Notes: a model not told the origin generated them from the sequence alone. Counted from the first letter of the stretch, positions 53,479-62,395 are shown. The stretch: 64,000 nt of DNA from Zhihengliuella flava (GCF_015751895.1 NZ_JADOTZ010000001.1:1736001-1800000); one strand, 5' to 3'. Translations and numbers: made by a program.

Positions 53479-54030
53479 ATGCAAGCGTCGTACGTGATCC
53501 GCCAGGCCGGTCCCGAGGACATCCGGGCCACGCTGCAGATGAAGCTGGACGCCTGGCGGGAGACCTATTCCGATCAGCGCCCCGAATCCTTCTTTGCCGC
53601 CGAGGCCGCGCGCCGCGAGGAGCTCGTGGCGTGGTGGACCAACGGCCTGGAGGCCGGGGCGGAGTTCTGGATTGCCGTCGATCCCGAGGGCGAGGTTGTC
53701 GGATGTGCCGGCGGCGCGCCGGTCACGGACGATGACGCGGACACCGGCGCCCGCCTGGAACTGCAGATGCTGTACGTGCGCGCGTTCGCGTATGGGACCG
53801 GGTTGGGCGAGCGGCTCATGGCCACGGTCCTCGGGGACGACTCCGCCGTTGCGTGGGTGCTGGAAGGCAACGGCCGGGCCACCCGCTTCTATGAGAAACA
53901 CGGGTTCGTCGCCGATGGGCGCGTCGAGGCCCTCGGGGACGAGGGTGGCGGCCTGGACTGGACCGGGCTCAACGAAATCCGGATGGTGCGCCGGCCGATT
54001 ACCGGGACCGTCGCGTCCCCCGCCGCGTAG
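53479..54030 (+). CDS. GNAT-family N-acetyltransferase
   Basis: A 183-residue acetyltransferase. The N-terminal helix and strand (YVIRQAGPEDIRATLQMKLDAWRETYSDQ) and the CoA-binding region ELQMLYVRAFAYGTGLGERLMATVLGD are clear. The third motif is AWVLEGNGRATRFYEKHGFVADG. In motif A the usual Q/R-x-x-G-x-G/A occurs as AYGTGLGE. The ATG is 2 nt after the thiamine-binding-like gene stop, with TGAGG upstream, so the three genes from 53159 to 54867 form an operon. Substrate unknown. Confidence 0.85.
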   Translation: MQASYVIRQAGPEDIRATLQMKLDAWRETYSDQRPESFFAAEAARREELVAWWTNGLEAGAEFWIAVDPEGEVVGCAGGAPVTDDDADTGARLELQMLYVRAFAYGTGLGERLMATVLGDDSAVAWVLEGNGRATRFYEKHGFVADGRVEALGDEGGGLDWTGLNEIRMVRRPITGTVASPAA

Positions 54031-54039
54031 GAGCGGCCG

Positions 54040-54867
54040 GTGGGCGGACGGCGTCGGACCCGACACCGCGAGACGACGGGGCCGGCGGGTGGCCCGGCCG
54101 AGGGTGAGTACCCGATCTCGACGGGCACGGCGCGCCTTGAGCGGGACCCGTACAGCGACACGGGATGGATTCTGCACGTCAACGGCGTGCCCTCCTCCCA
54201 CGTCGACACGGCCGACCCGGCGCGCTTGGACTTTGAATACATGCGCTGGATGGCGGCGCTGATTCGGGCGCGGTGGGCGTCCGATGAGCGCCTGCGCGTC
54301 CTCCACCTCGGCGGTGGCGCGTGCTCCATGGCCCGCTGGGTGCACGCGGAGTATGACGCACGGCAGGTGGTGGTGGAGTTGGACGGGAAGCTCGCCGACT
54401 ACGTCCGCGAGTGGTTCGATCTGCCGCGCGCACCGCTGCTGCGCATTCGGCAGGGCGAGGCCCTTGACGTCCTCTCCTCCCTGACGGACGGCACGCGCGA
54501 GCTGATCATCCGGGACGTTTTTGCCGGGGACGCGACCCCGGCGGCCCTGACCACCCGGGAGGCGGCCGAGCAGGCGCTGCGGGTGCTCGCGCCCGGCGGC
54601 GTCTATCTGGTCAATTGCGGCGACGGGCCGGATCTGGCCCATTTCCGGCGCGAGGCCGGCGTGCTGGGCTCCGTCTTTCGGCACGTGGTGGCCGTCGCGG
54701 ACCCGGCCATGTTCCGCGGGCGGCGGCGCGGGAACGTGGTCATCGCGTGCTCGCAGGAGCCGGTGGTCGCGGACGCCGCGCAGGGGCCGTTGCGGCGCGA
54801 GCTGCTTGGCGGCGGGGTGCCCGCGACGTACTGGGATGCGCAGACGGTGCGGGAGTTCGCCGGCTAG
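54040..54867 (+). CDS. Spermidine synthase-like methyltransferase-fold protein
   Basis: A 275-residue protein of the spermidine-synthase-like Rossmann fold. After a basic N-terminal tail (GGRRRTRHRETTG) comes a short beta domain with GWILHVNGVPSSHVDTADPARLDFEYMRWMAALI. The nucleotide-binding loop is LRVLHLGGGACSMARWV, then the acidic strand end QVVVELDGKLADYVREWF. IIRDVFAGDATPAALTT marks the D-loop. Such spermidine-synthase-like proteins in Actinobacteria are common and often do not make polyamines. GTG 54040 follows TAGGAG at about 6 nt. Third gene of the run that starts at 53159. Confidence 0.85.
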   Translation: MGGRRRTRHRETTGPAGGPAEGEYPISTGTARLERDPYSDTGWILHVNGVPSSHVDTADPARLDFEYMRWMAALIRARWASDERLRVLHLGGGACSMARWVHAEYDARQVVVELDGKLADYVREWFDLPRAPLLRIRQGEALDVLSSLTDGTRELIIRDVFAGDATPAALTTREAAEQALRVLAPGGVYLVNCGDGPDLAHFRREAGVLGSVFRHVVAVADPAMFRGRRRGNVVIACSQEPVVADAAQGPLRRELLGGGVPATYWDAQTVREFAG

Positions 54868-54924
54868 CGTCTCGGTGTACCGGCCAGCCCAAGATCAGCG
54901 GCGCCCGTTCGAGGCCGTTGCGGA

Positions 54925-55791
54925 TCATGCCTTGTCAGCGAGGTGCGCACTCGCGTCCGGAGGGTTCGGGGCCGCGAAAGTGGGCTGGTTGGTACGCAAG
55001 ACCGTCTGCAGCGTCTGGAACACGGTGTCCGCGCGCCAGAGCACGTCGCTGGCGGTGAACCGGAGGGTGTGGAAGCCGCGCCTCGCCGCGTTCTGCCCGC
55101 GGAGCGCGTCGTTCTGCCACGCCTGCTGGTTTCCGTGCCAAGCCCAGCCATCGACCTCCACGATGAGCCAGCCCTCGACGAGAAAATCGACGCGTCCGAC
55201 GTCGCGGAGCATGACCTGCTCCTCGAACGCGATGGCCCGGTGCATCAGCCCTGCCCGGACCACCACCTCCACGGGCGAATCCGCGATACCCCGGACGAGG
55301 CGGAGCACCTCCCGCGCTTGCCCGCCGCGGGACTCGAGGCGAGCGGACAGGCCCGCCAGCGAGGCTTGACCGGAGGCCACGGCACTCTCCAACACCACAG
55401 CCGCCTCGAGGACGGGCAGGCAGGTGGCCGCGTGAAAACACAGGTCCGCAATGCTGGTGCTCAGCAGACCATCGGCAGCCCCACGGTGCCGAATGATGCG
55501 AAACGTCGAGGCCGGAAGGCGGCGGCCGTGCGTGGTGGCCACGTGGAGCGCGCTGGGCCGCCGGAGTAACCACAGCCCATGATGCGCGGCGGCGGAGGCG
55601 CACGTCAGTGACCCGCCGAGGCGCAGGGCCTCCAACGCTGGAGCGGGCAAATCCGGCGCAGCGATGATCCCGCGCCGCGGCGTAGGGTACGCGCGGAAGG
55701 CGGCATCGATGGCGCGGCGAGGCATCGACGCCGCCACGAGGTGGGCACGTTTCAGCGCCCCGTGCTCACGGAGGAGGCGTTCAAGGTCCAT
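54925..55791 (-). CDS. DUF559 (PD-(D/E)XK-like) protein with AbiEi-like N-terminus
   Basis: A 288-residue protein. The C-terminal part is a DUF559 domain, related to the Vsr nuclease fold, with RVDFLVEGWLIVEVDGWAWHGNQQAW (the Asp, then Glu-Val-Asp, fit a PD-(D/E)XK site) and ALRGQNAARRGFHTLRFTASDVL. The N-terminus (LLREHGALKRAHLVAASMPRRAIDAAFRAY) resembles the AbiEi-type antitoxin/regulator fold seen in type IV toxin-antitoxin systems. Such fusions are frequent in Actinobacteria and of unknown function. ATG 55791 is the best start; the upstream frame to 55920 has no support. It is convergent with the spermidine-synthase-like gene. Confidence 0.8.
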   Translation of the reverse strand: MDLERLLREHGALKRAHLVAASMPRRAIDAAFRAYPTPRRGIIAAPDLPAPALEALRLGGSLTCASAAAHHGLWLLRRPSALHVATTHGRRLPASTFRIIRHRGAADGLLSTSIADLCFHAATCLPVLEAAVVLESAVASGQASLAGLSARLESRGGQAREVLRLVRGIADSPVEVVVRAGLMHRAIAFEEQVMLRDVGRVDFLVEGWLIVEVDGWAWHGNQQAWQNDALRGQNAARRGFHTLRFTASDVLWRADTVFQTLQTVLRTNQPTFAAPNPPDASAHLADKA

Positions 55792-56034
55792 GGACAGATG
55801 CTGGCCGAGGGACGCTCCGGCGCGCGGGCCCGCCCGTCGCCGTGTGGACAAGTTCGCCCACGAGCCATGGTGTGGACGACGAGGGCCGCTCCCACGCGAT
55901 CCCCAGCCTTTTCCCGGCAAGTTCTGCGCTGCTGGCCCCTTGAGCGGCGCGGAACGGCCGTGCTAGCAATGCAGTGAGGCGTTGTCGCGATTCTCGCCAG
56001 GAGGCGCCTCACCTCGTCGAAAGGAAGCAACACC

Positions 56035-56604
56035 ATGGCATCCGCATCGAATCTCACCGGACGCAAGGTCCTGATCATCACCACCAATTACGGCACGGAA
56101 TCGGACGAGCTCACCAGCCCCGCCGAGGCCCTCCGCGCGGCCGGTGCCGACGTGACCATCGCGGCCCCGGAGGCCACCTCCGTGCAGACGCTCACCGCGG
56201 ACAAGGATCCCGGGCCCGAGGTGCCCGCCGACGCCACGCTCGACGACGTGGACCCGGACGCCTTCGACGCGCTGGTCATCCCCGGCGGCACGCTTAATGC
56301 GGATCAGCTCCGGGTCAACGACCGCGCGCAGGGCCTCGCAGCCTCGATCGCGAAGGCGGGCAAGCCGGTCGCCGCGATCTGCCACGGTCCGTGGCTCCTC
56401 ATCGAGGCCGGCCTCGCCTCCGGCAAGCGCCTGACCTCCTACCCCTCCCTCGCCACGGATCTGAAGAACGACGGCGCCACGTGGGTGGACGAGCAGGTGG
56501 TGGTGGACTCGTCGGGCGGCTTTGCGCTGATTACCTCCCGCAACCCGGGCGACCTCGACGCGTTCAACGCCGCGATCATCGAGCAGACCGCCGGCGCCGC
56601 GTAG
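56035..56604 (+). CDS. DJ-1/PfpI-family protein
   Basis: A 189-residue class I glutamine amidotransferase-like protein of the PfpI group. The nucleophile Cys is in VAAICHGPWLLIEAGLASGKRLTSYPSLATDL (the AICHGP elbow followed by the typical helix), and a Glu in TNYGTESDEL corresponds to the conserved Glu. This group includes deglycases, chaperones and proteases. AAGGAAG precedes the ATG. It is monocistronic with a strong terminator after it. No role is obvious from neighbours. Confidence 0.9.
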   Translation: MASASNLTGRKVLIITTNYGTESDELTSPAEALRAAGADVTIAAPEATSVQTLTADKDPGPEVPADATLDDVDPDAFDALVIPGGTLNADQLRVNDRAQGLAASIAKAGKPVAAICHGPWLLIEAGLASGKRLTSYPSLATDLKNDGATWVDEQVVVDSSGGFALITSRNPGDLDAFNAAIIEQTAGAA

Positions 56605-56629
56605 GCGAAGCGCAGGCCCCTTAACACGA

Positions 56630-56677
56630 GCTCCCGCGGTGGGTGGGCTGAAAATTCAGCCCACCCACCGCGGGAGC
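56630..56677. terminator. Bidirectional terminator between the PfpI and permease genes
   Basis: A perfect 22-bp stem (56630-56651 with 56656-56677) closed by AAAT. It is between the convergent ends at 56604 and 56738 and is the strongest hairpin in the window. Confidence 0.85.
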
Positions 56678-56737
56678 AGTTGTGTGTCGCCGGGCCGGGA
56701 GCCGGTCTGCTGGGGTCCCGTCCGCGGCACGGAGTAG

Positions 56738-58165
56738 CTAGCTAAAGGCGTGCTCGATCACGCCGACGCCGAAGAACAGGACGAACGCCGCGGAGACCAC
56801 CCACATGAGGGGGTGGACGTCCTTGGCCCGGCCCTGGACCGTGCGCAGGAAGACGTAGGAGATGAAGCCGGCGCCGATGCCGTCCGCGATGGAGTAGGTG
56901 AACGGCATGAGGGTGAACGTCAGGAAGGCCGGCAGGGCCACGCCCCAGTCGGACCAATCGATCTTGGTCACCTGGGTGATCATCATGAAGCCGACGACGA
57001 CGAGCGCCGGGGCGACGGCCTCGAACGGCACCAGGTAGATGAGCGGGGTCAGGAACATCGCCAAGATGAACAGGACGCCGGTCACGATCGAGGCGAGGCC
57101 GGTGCGCGCGCCCTCTCCGATGCCCGTGCCGGATTCGACGTAGATCTGGTTGGACGACACGGAGGCGCCGCCGCCCGCGATGGCGCCCGCCGCGTCGACC
57201 AGCAGTACGCGGTCAACGTTCGGGATGTTGCCGTCCTTGTCCACGCTGCCGGCCTCGTTGGCGAGGCCCACCATGGTGCCCATGGCGTCGAAGAAGATGG
57301 ACAGCAGAATGACGAACGCGAGGAGGCCGGCGGCGGTGACGCCGAGGCTGGAGAAGGCGCCGAAGAGGGACACCTCGCCGATGAGGGAGAGGTCCGGGGT
57401 GCTCCATTCCGGCATGGACGGCACTACGAGGGACCAGCCCTGAGGATTGTCGACGCTGGAGCCGATGTTGAAGGCGGCCTCGAGAATATTGGCGAAGATC
57501 GCGGAGACGACGATGCCGATCAGCACGGCGCCGCGCACCTTGCGCACCACGAGGGCCGCGGTCAGCAGCAGGCCCACGATGAACACAAGGAGGGGCCAGC
57601 CCACCAGCTCGCCGTCGACGCCGAGGCGCAGCGGAACGGTGGTCCCCGCCTCATCCGGCATGCGGCGGACGAACCCGGCGTTGACGAGGCCGATCAGCGC
57701 AATGAACATGCCGATGCCCACGACGATCGCGGTCTTCAGCGACGGGGGAACCGCCTTGAAGACGGCGGTCCGGAATCCCGTGAGCACCAGAATCAGCATG
57801 GTGATGCCGGCGATGACCACGAGGCCCATGACCTCAGGCCACGTCAGGGACGGGTTGGTGGCGACGGTGATGGCAAGGAACGCGTTGACGCCGAGGCCCG
57901 TGGCCATGGCGAACGGATGCTTGGCCCAAGCACCCATGAGAATGGTCATCACGCCAGCGACGAGCGCCGTCGCGGCGGCGACGCGGGCCGGCCCGAGCTC
58001 GGCCCCCGTGGCGTCCGCCCCGGACAGGATGAGGGGGTTGAGCACCACGATGTAGCTCATCGCGAAGAAGGTGGCGACGCCGCCACGAATTTCTCGCGAA
58101 ATCGACGAGCCGCGCTCAGAGATCAAAAAATAGCGGTCCAGCAGACCAGTTCCCGATTTTGGCAT
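56738..58165 (-). CDS. NCS2-family purine permease (AzgA-like)
   Basis: A 475-residue transporter with 12-14 helices of the AzgA group of NCS2, which takes up adenine, guanine or hypoxanthine. It opens FLISERGSSISREIRGGVATFFAMSYIVVLNPLILSGAD, with later motifs ATGLGVNAFLAITVATNPSLTW, VGIGMFIALIGLVNAGFV, DAMGTMVGLANEAGSVDKDGN and SSNQIYVESGTGIGEGARTGLASIVTGVLF. ATG 58165 is chosen: TATCAT (58177-58172, minus strand) ends 6 nt upstream and there is no ribosome site, so it is probably leaderless. The longer in-frame extension to 58537 is antisense to the stress protein gene. Confidence 0.9.
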   Translation of the reverse strand: MPKSGTGLLDRYFLISERGSSISREIRGGVATFFAMSYIVVLNPLILSGADATGAELGPARVAAATALVAGVMTILMGAWAKHPFAMATGLGVNAFLAITVATNPSLTWPEVMGLVVIAGITMLILVLTGFRTAVFKAVPPSLKTAIVVGIGMFIALIGLVNAGFVRRMPDEAGTTVPLRLGVDGELVGWPLLVFIVGLLLTAALVVRKVRGAVLIGIVVSAIFANILEAAFNIGSSVDNPQGWSLVVPSMPEWSTPDLSLIGEVSLFGAFSSLGVTAAGLLAFVILLSIFFDAMGTMVGLANEAGSVDKDGNIPNVDRVLLVDAAGAIAGGGASVSSNQIYVESGTGIGEGARTGLASIVTGVLFILAMFLTPLIYLVPFEAVAPALVVVGFMMITQVTKIDWSDWGVALPAFLTFTLMPFTYSIADGIGAGFISYVFLRTVQGRAKDVHPLMWVVSAAFVLFFGVGVIEHAFS

Positions 58166-58264
58166 AAAAACATGATATGGCGAGCCTTTTTGCGTTCTAG
58201 ACCACATCTGGGGAAAGGTGAACAATATAACTATGGCGCAAGGCCACCCGTGAAGGAGTGAGAG

Positions 58265-59245
58265 ATGACCGAGAACTTCGATCGCACGAACGCCGATGAG
58301 GCGGGCGCGGGACAAAAAGCTGACGGGATCCTCGTGGGAATCGACGGCTCCGAGGCCGGTAAATGCGCTTTGAGCTGGGCTGCCGACGAGGCGCGACGCC
58401 GCAATTGCCCGCTCAATATCGTGACCGCTTACACCATTCCCGTCTTCGCCGCCTCCAGCATGGATGCCGGCTACGCCACGCTTGACGACGACGTCATTCG
58501 TGAGGGCGCCGAAGAAGTGCTGCGTGAGGCAATTCACGCCGCAGACCTCTCGGGGCTCGACGTCCGCCAGCGCATCGAATCCGGTGACCCGTCGGGCGTG
58601 CTGCTGGATCTGAGCGAGGACGCGGACCTCGTCGTGGTGGGCACCCGGGGCCGCGGCGGATTCGTGGGCCGCATGCTCGGATCAGTCAGCTCGGCCCTGC
58701 CGGCCCACGCGAAGTGCCCCACCGTGGTGGTGCCGCAGTGCGTGGCGGAGGTTCCGGCGGATGCTCCGCAGCGGCGCGACGTCGTCGTGGTGGGTGTGGA
58801 CGGTTCCGACCGGGCCCGGCACGCCGTGTTGGTGGCGGCCGAGCGCGCGCAGCAGCGCGGCGTGCCGCTGCGCGTGGTGTGCGGGATCCCTCCGGTCAGC
58901 GGCGCGCTGGCCTGGATGCCCGCGACGGTGGATCAGGAGGCGCTCGTGGCGGACATCGAGGTCCAGCTGGGCAACGGCAAGCGGTGGCTGCAGAGCCATT
59001 TCCCGGAGCTGACCATCGAGACGGAGGCCGTGAGTGGCCCGCCCATCGAGATGCTGCTGGAGGAGTCCGAGCGGTCCCGGCTCACCGTGGTGGGCACCCG
59101 CGGCCGCGGCGGGTTCGCGGGCATGCTGCTCGGGTCCACGAGCCAGGGCGTGCTGCATCATGCGCGCGGCCCGGTGATGGTGGTGCCGGACCGAGAGGAT
59201 CCGCGGCTCGCTTCCCGCGCCGACTTCGACACCCCGGCCGCATAG
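58265..59245 (+). CDS. Universal stress protein, two UspA domains
   Basis: A 326-residue tandem Usp protein. Domain 1 (about 20-155) starts GILVGIDGSEAGKCALSWAADEARRR and ends GTRGRGGFVGRMLGSVSSALPAHAKCPTVVVP. Domain 2 (about 170-310) starts VVVGVDGSDRARHAVLVAAE and ends GTRGRGGFAGMLLGSTSQGVLHHARGPVMVVP. Both carry the ATP-binding G-x-x-G-x9-G(S/T) motif, as in mycobacterial tandem Usps induced by stress and hypoxia. GAAGGAG lies upstream of the ATG. It is divergent from the purine permease with about 100 nt between starts, and followed by a terminator. Confidence 0.94.
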   Translation: MTENFDRTNADEAGAGQKADGILVGIDGSEAGKCALSWAADEARRRNCPLNIVTAYTIPVFAASSMDAGYATLDDDVIREGAEEVLREAIHAADLSGLDVRQRIESGDPSGVLLDLSEDADLVVVGTRGRGGFVGRMLGSVSSALPAHAKCPTVVVPQCVAEVPADAPQRRDVVVVGVDGSDRARHAVLVAAERAQQRGVPLRVVCGIPPVSGALAWMPATVDQEALVADIEVQLGNGKRWLQSHFPELTIETEAVSGPPIEMLLEESERSRLTVVGTRGRGGFAGMLLGSTSQGVLHHARGPVMVVPDREDPRLASRADFDTPAA

Positions 59246-59262
59246 CGCGGCTGGGGTGGCCC

Positions 59263-59299
59263 GTGCGGTGGGCCTGACCTGCGGGCCGGCCCACCGCAC
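59263..59299 (+). terminator. Terminator after the universal stress protein gene
   Basis: A perfect 12-bp stem (59263-59274 with 59288-59299) with a 13-nt loop, 17 nt after the stop codon. Confidence 0.7.
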
Positions 59300-59393
59300 C
59301 GGCGCCTGAGCAGCGGCTGGGAGTTTGGGGTGGTGGCCGCTGATCTGGGACGCAGCTGTTGTCTTCGGTGTCACGCGCACCACACAATGAACT

Positions 59394-60530
59394 ATGACAG
59401 CGCTGATGAGGTCCCTTGAAACAGCAGTTCCACCCACCGTGATGGTTCAGACCGAAGTCCGCGATGTGTTCAAGTCCCAGCCGGGGCTGACGCGGCTGGG
59501 GCAGCGGCTGGTGTCCGCGGCCTTCGATTCCTCCGGGATTGATACCCGCTACACCGCGGTGGAGGAACTGACCGTGGACGACCGGCGGGAGAATCCCGTC
59601 TTCTTTGACGGGTCCACGCAGCAGATCCTGAACCCGGGAACGAAGGCCCGCAACGAGGTCTACGCGGAGGCCGGCACCGACCTCTTCGTCACCGCCGCGC
59701 GGCAAGCGCTCGACGCCGCCGAGGGCGTCGGCCCCGAGGACATCACCCACGTCGTCACGGTCTCCTGCACCGGTTTTTTCAATCCGGGCCCCGACTACAA
59801 GATCGTCCGCGCGCTCGGATTGCGCCCCTCCGCCCAGCGTTACCACCTCGGCTTCATGGGGTGCTACGCCGCCTTCCCGGCCCTGCGCTCGGCCGCCGCC
59901 TACTGCGCGGCGGACCCGAACGCCGTCGTCCTCGTGGTCAGCGCCGAGCTGTGCTCGCTGCACGTGCGCTCCTCCAACGACCCGGACACGATTGTGGGCA
60001 CCTCCCTGTTCGCCGACGGCGCCGCGGCCGCCGTGATCTCCGCGCGGGAGGACCTGCCGGCGCCCGCCGGCTCCTACCTCACTCTGGATTACTTCGAAAC
60101 GACCCTCACGCCCGTGGGCGAGGACTCGATGGCGTGGAACATTGGCGACGAGGGATTCGAGATGGTCCTCGGCAACTACGTCCCGCACATCATCGACGAT
60201 CACATTGTGGGCGCGCTCGAGCCGCTGCTGGCCCGCGATGAGTCCCTCCGCGGCGTCGACTACCCGGAGATTGAGCACTGGGGCATCCACCCCGGCGGGC
60301 GCAGCATCCTGGATAAGGTCCAGGCCCGGCTGGGCCTCAGCGACGGGCAGCTGGAGCCGGCGCGGCAGACGCTGCGGGCCTACGGGAACATGAGTAGCGC
60401 CACCGTGATGTTTGTCCTGAAGAACATCCTCTCCGCACCCAGCGAGCCGGGCGCGGAGCGGGTGTGCTCCATGGCGTTCGGGCCCGGCCTCACGGTCGAA
60501 ACCGCGCTCCTGACCAAGGTCACCGCTTGA
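59394..60530 (+). CDS. Type III polyketide synthase
   Basis: A 378-residue chalcone-synthase-fold enzyme that condenses malonyl-CoA with a starter acyl group. The catalytic triad is complete: Cys157 (YHLGFMGCYAAFPAL), His299 (WGIHPGGRS) and Asn332 (AYGNMSSATV); the C-terminal loop is AFGPGLTVE. Its form resembles the bacterial alkylresorcinol/alkylpyrone group, which uses a fatty acyl starter. The methyltransferase and FAD monooxygenase genes follow at once, like the srsABC operon of Streptomyces griseus, so the product is probably a methylated, hydroxylated phenolic lipid or quinone. The ATG lies 5 nt after CACAAT (59383-59388, weak -35 TTGTCT), possibly leaderless. Confidence 0.93.
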   Translation: MTALMRSLETAVPPTVMVQTEVRDVFKSQPGLTRLGQRLVSAAFDSSGIDTRYTAVEELTVDDRRENPVFFDGSTQQILNPGTKARNEVYAEAGTDLFVTAARQALDAAEGVGPEDITHVVTVSCTGFFNPGPDYKIVRALGLRPSAQRYHLGFMGCYAAFPALRSAAAYCAADPNAVVLVVSAELCSLHVRSSNDPDTIVGTSLFADGAAAAVISAREDLPAPAGSYLTLDYFETTLTPVGEDSMAWNIGDEGFEMVLGNYVPHIIDDHIVGALEPLLARDESLRGVDYPEIEHWGIHPGGRSILDKVQARLGLSDGQLEPARQTLRAYGNMSSATVMFVLKNILSAPSEPGAERVCSMAFGPGLTVETALLTKVTA

Positions 60531-61217
60531 ATGGGCTTTCTGACCCGCCGCGACGAGCAGGCCACGGAGCAGATGGACCGGCCGGATTGCGACCCGGTGC
60601 TGCTGAACAACACCTACCGGCAGTTCCGCCTCATCAACGCCGTGGTGGCCGGGTGGCGGCGCACGTGGGCACGGCAGATTCGGCCCGTGCTCTCCACGTC
60701 CCGAACCACCCGGCTGCTCGACGTCGGCTCCGGGGCGGGGGACATCCCGCGCGCGTTCCTGCGGTGGGCCGCCCGGGACGGTGTGGCGCTGGAGGTCACG
60801 GCCATCGATCCCGACGAGCGCGCCCACGCGTACCTCGCGGCGCTGCCGCCGGCGCCCGGGTTCACGGTCCGCCGCGCGCACACGGCGGACCTGGTGGCCG
60901 AGGGGGCGGAGTACGACGTCGTCACGTCCAATCACGTACTCCACCACCTCAGTGCCACTGACTTGGCCTCGCTCCTGACGGATTCGGAGGCGCTCGCCGG
61001 GCGGCTGGCCGTCCACAGTGACATCGCGCGCACCCGGCTCGGCTACCCGGCGTTCTCCGTGGCGACGCTTCCGTTTCCGCGGTCCTTCATTCGCGAGGAC
61101 GGGCTGACGTCGATCCGCCGCAGCTACCGCCCCGAGGAACTACGCGCCGTCGTCCCCGCAGGCTGGCGCGTCGAGGCGCAGCGCCCCTTTCGGACCCTGC
61201 TGATCCACCGTGGCTGA
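60531..61217 (+). CDS. SAM-dependent methyltransferase of the type III PKS operon
   Basis: A 228-residue class I methyltransferase. Motif I is RLLDVGSGAGDIPRAFL, the acidic end of strand 2 is VTAIDPDERAHAYL, and motif post-I/II is EYDVVTSNHVLHHLSATDLASLL. The fold resembles UbiE-type enzymes and the protein lacks a membrane segment. The ATG directly follows the PKS stop with no gap, and it overlaps the monooxygenase gene by 8 nt, so it should act on the same pathway. In the related srs operon the methyltransferase O-methylates the resorcinol; C-methylation is also possible. The order of its action is unknown. Confidence 0.88.
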   Translation: MGFLTRRDEQATEQMDRPDCDPVLLNNTYRQFRLINAVVAGWRRTWARQIRPVLSTSRTTRLLDVGSGAGDIPRAFLRWAARDGVALEVTAIDPDERAHAYLAALPPAPGFTVRRAHTADLVAEGAEYDVVTSNHVLHHLSATDLASLLTDSEALAGRLAVHSDIARTRLGYPAFSVATLPFPRSFIREDGLTSIRRSYRPEELRAVVPAGWRVEAQRPFRTLLIHRG

Positions 61218-62391
61218 GCCCCGCCCGGCCGAACCGCGCCTGCCCGCACGCGTGGACGTGGCGGTGGTCGGCGCCGGCCCCGTGGGCCTTTATACGGCGA
61301 TCCTGCTGGCCGAGGCTGGCGTCCGCGTCGTCGTCCTGGAGCAGCGCAGGGAACCTGGCACGCAGTCGCGGGCCATCGGCATCCACCCGCCCGCGCTGGC
61401 GGCGCTGGATCGTGCCGGCGTCGCCGGCGACCTGGTGCGTCGCGGCGTGGCGATCCGCCACGGCGAGGCTCGCCGTCGCGGCCGGCTGATCGCGCCCTTG
61501 GCGTTTGAGGCCGTGCCTGGGGCGTTCCCTTTTGTCCTGGCGCTCCCGCAGCGGGAGACCGAACGCGTCCTGGCGGACCGTCTCGCCGCCGCCGGCGTGG
61601 TCCCGCTGCGCGGCGTTCAGGTGCACCAGCTGTGGCAGGAGCCGGGCGGGGTGCACGTGCGTTCGGCCCGCGGCGAGGTGGAGGCGAGGTTCGTGATCGG
61701 CGCGGATGGCGCCCGCAGCACCGTCCGGGCGGCGGCGGGGATTGGAGCCCGCGTCCGCGAATATCCGGACACGTACGTCATGGGCGATTTCCCGGACCAC
61801 GACCTCTCCGGGGCCGAGCGGCGGGCGGTGCTGTATCTGGAGCGCCAGGGCGTCGTCGAGTCCTTCCCCTTACCCGGCGGCGTCCGCCGCTGGGTGGTGC
61901 GCACGCCGCGGCTCGAGGGTGAACCCACGGCGGTGGCGCTCGCGAGGATGGTCGAACACCGCACCGGGGTCGGCATCGACCCGGCGGGAAACACCATGCT
62001 CAGCTCCTTCGCCGTGCGCCGCCGCATCGCGGACCGCTTGGTGTCCGGTCGGATCGCGCTGGTGGGGGACGCGGCCCACGAGGTCAGCCCCATCGGCGGG
62101 CAGGGCATGAACCTGGGATGGCTGGATGCGGCGCGGCTGGCCCCGCTGGTCTCCGCCGTGGTGGGCGAGGGGCTGGGGCACGACGCCACCCGTCGCCTCG
62201 AGCGGTACGGCGCCGAGCGCCGTCGTGCGGCCCAGCGCGCCGCGCGGCAGGCGCACGTGAACATGATGTTGGGCCGGCCGCTTCCGGCTCCCGCGGCCGC
62301 GGTCCGCGACGCGGCGCTGACCCGCCTCGCCGCTCACGGCCGGTGGCACGACGCCGTTGCGCGCGTGTTCACGATGAGCGAGCTGGCCTAG
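61210..62391 (+). CDS. FAD-dependent monooxygenase of the type III PKS operon
   Basis: A 393-residue aromatic hydroxylase of the PHBH-like group. FAD motif GAGPVGLYTAILLAEAG near the N-terminus, the DG motif GADGARSTVRAAAG, and the GD motif LVGDAAHEVSPIGGQGMNLGWLDAA are all present. It starts with GTG and overlaps the methyltransferase gene by 8 nt. In such operons the enzyme hydroxylates the ring made by the type III PKS, giving a hydroquinone that oxidises to a quinone. The stop lies 4 nt from that of the convergent oxidase gene. No resistance, transport or regulatory gene lies in the cluster. Confidence 0.9.
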   Translation: MAEPRPAEPRLPARVDVAVVGAGPVGLYTAILLAEAGVRVVVLEQRREPGTQSRAIGIHPPALAALDRAGVAGDLVRRGVAIRHGEARRRGRLIAPLAFEAVPGAFPFVLALPQRETERVLADRLAAAGVVPLRGVQVHQLWQEPGGVHVRSARGEVEARFVIGADGARSTVRAAAGIGARVREYPDTYVMGDFPDHDLSGAERRAVLYLERQGVVESFPLPGGVRRWVVRTPRLEGEPTAVALARMVEHRTGVGIDPAGNTMLSSFAVRRRIADRLVSGRIALVGDAAHEVSPIGGQGMNLGWLDAARLAPLVSAVVGEGLGHDATRRLERYGAERRRAAQRAARQAHVNMMLGRPLPAPAAAVRDAALTRLAAHGRWHDAVARVFTMSELA

Positions 62392-62395
62392 CGGT

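Noticed and set aside
59082-61016. 644-codon open frame antisense to the stress protein and PKS genes
   Set aside because: It spans the terminator and three unrelated genes; no domain is recognisable.
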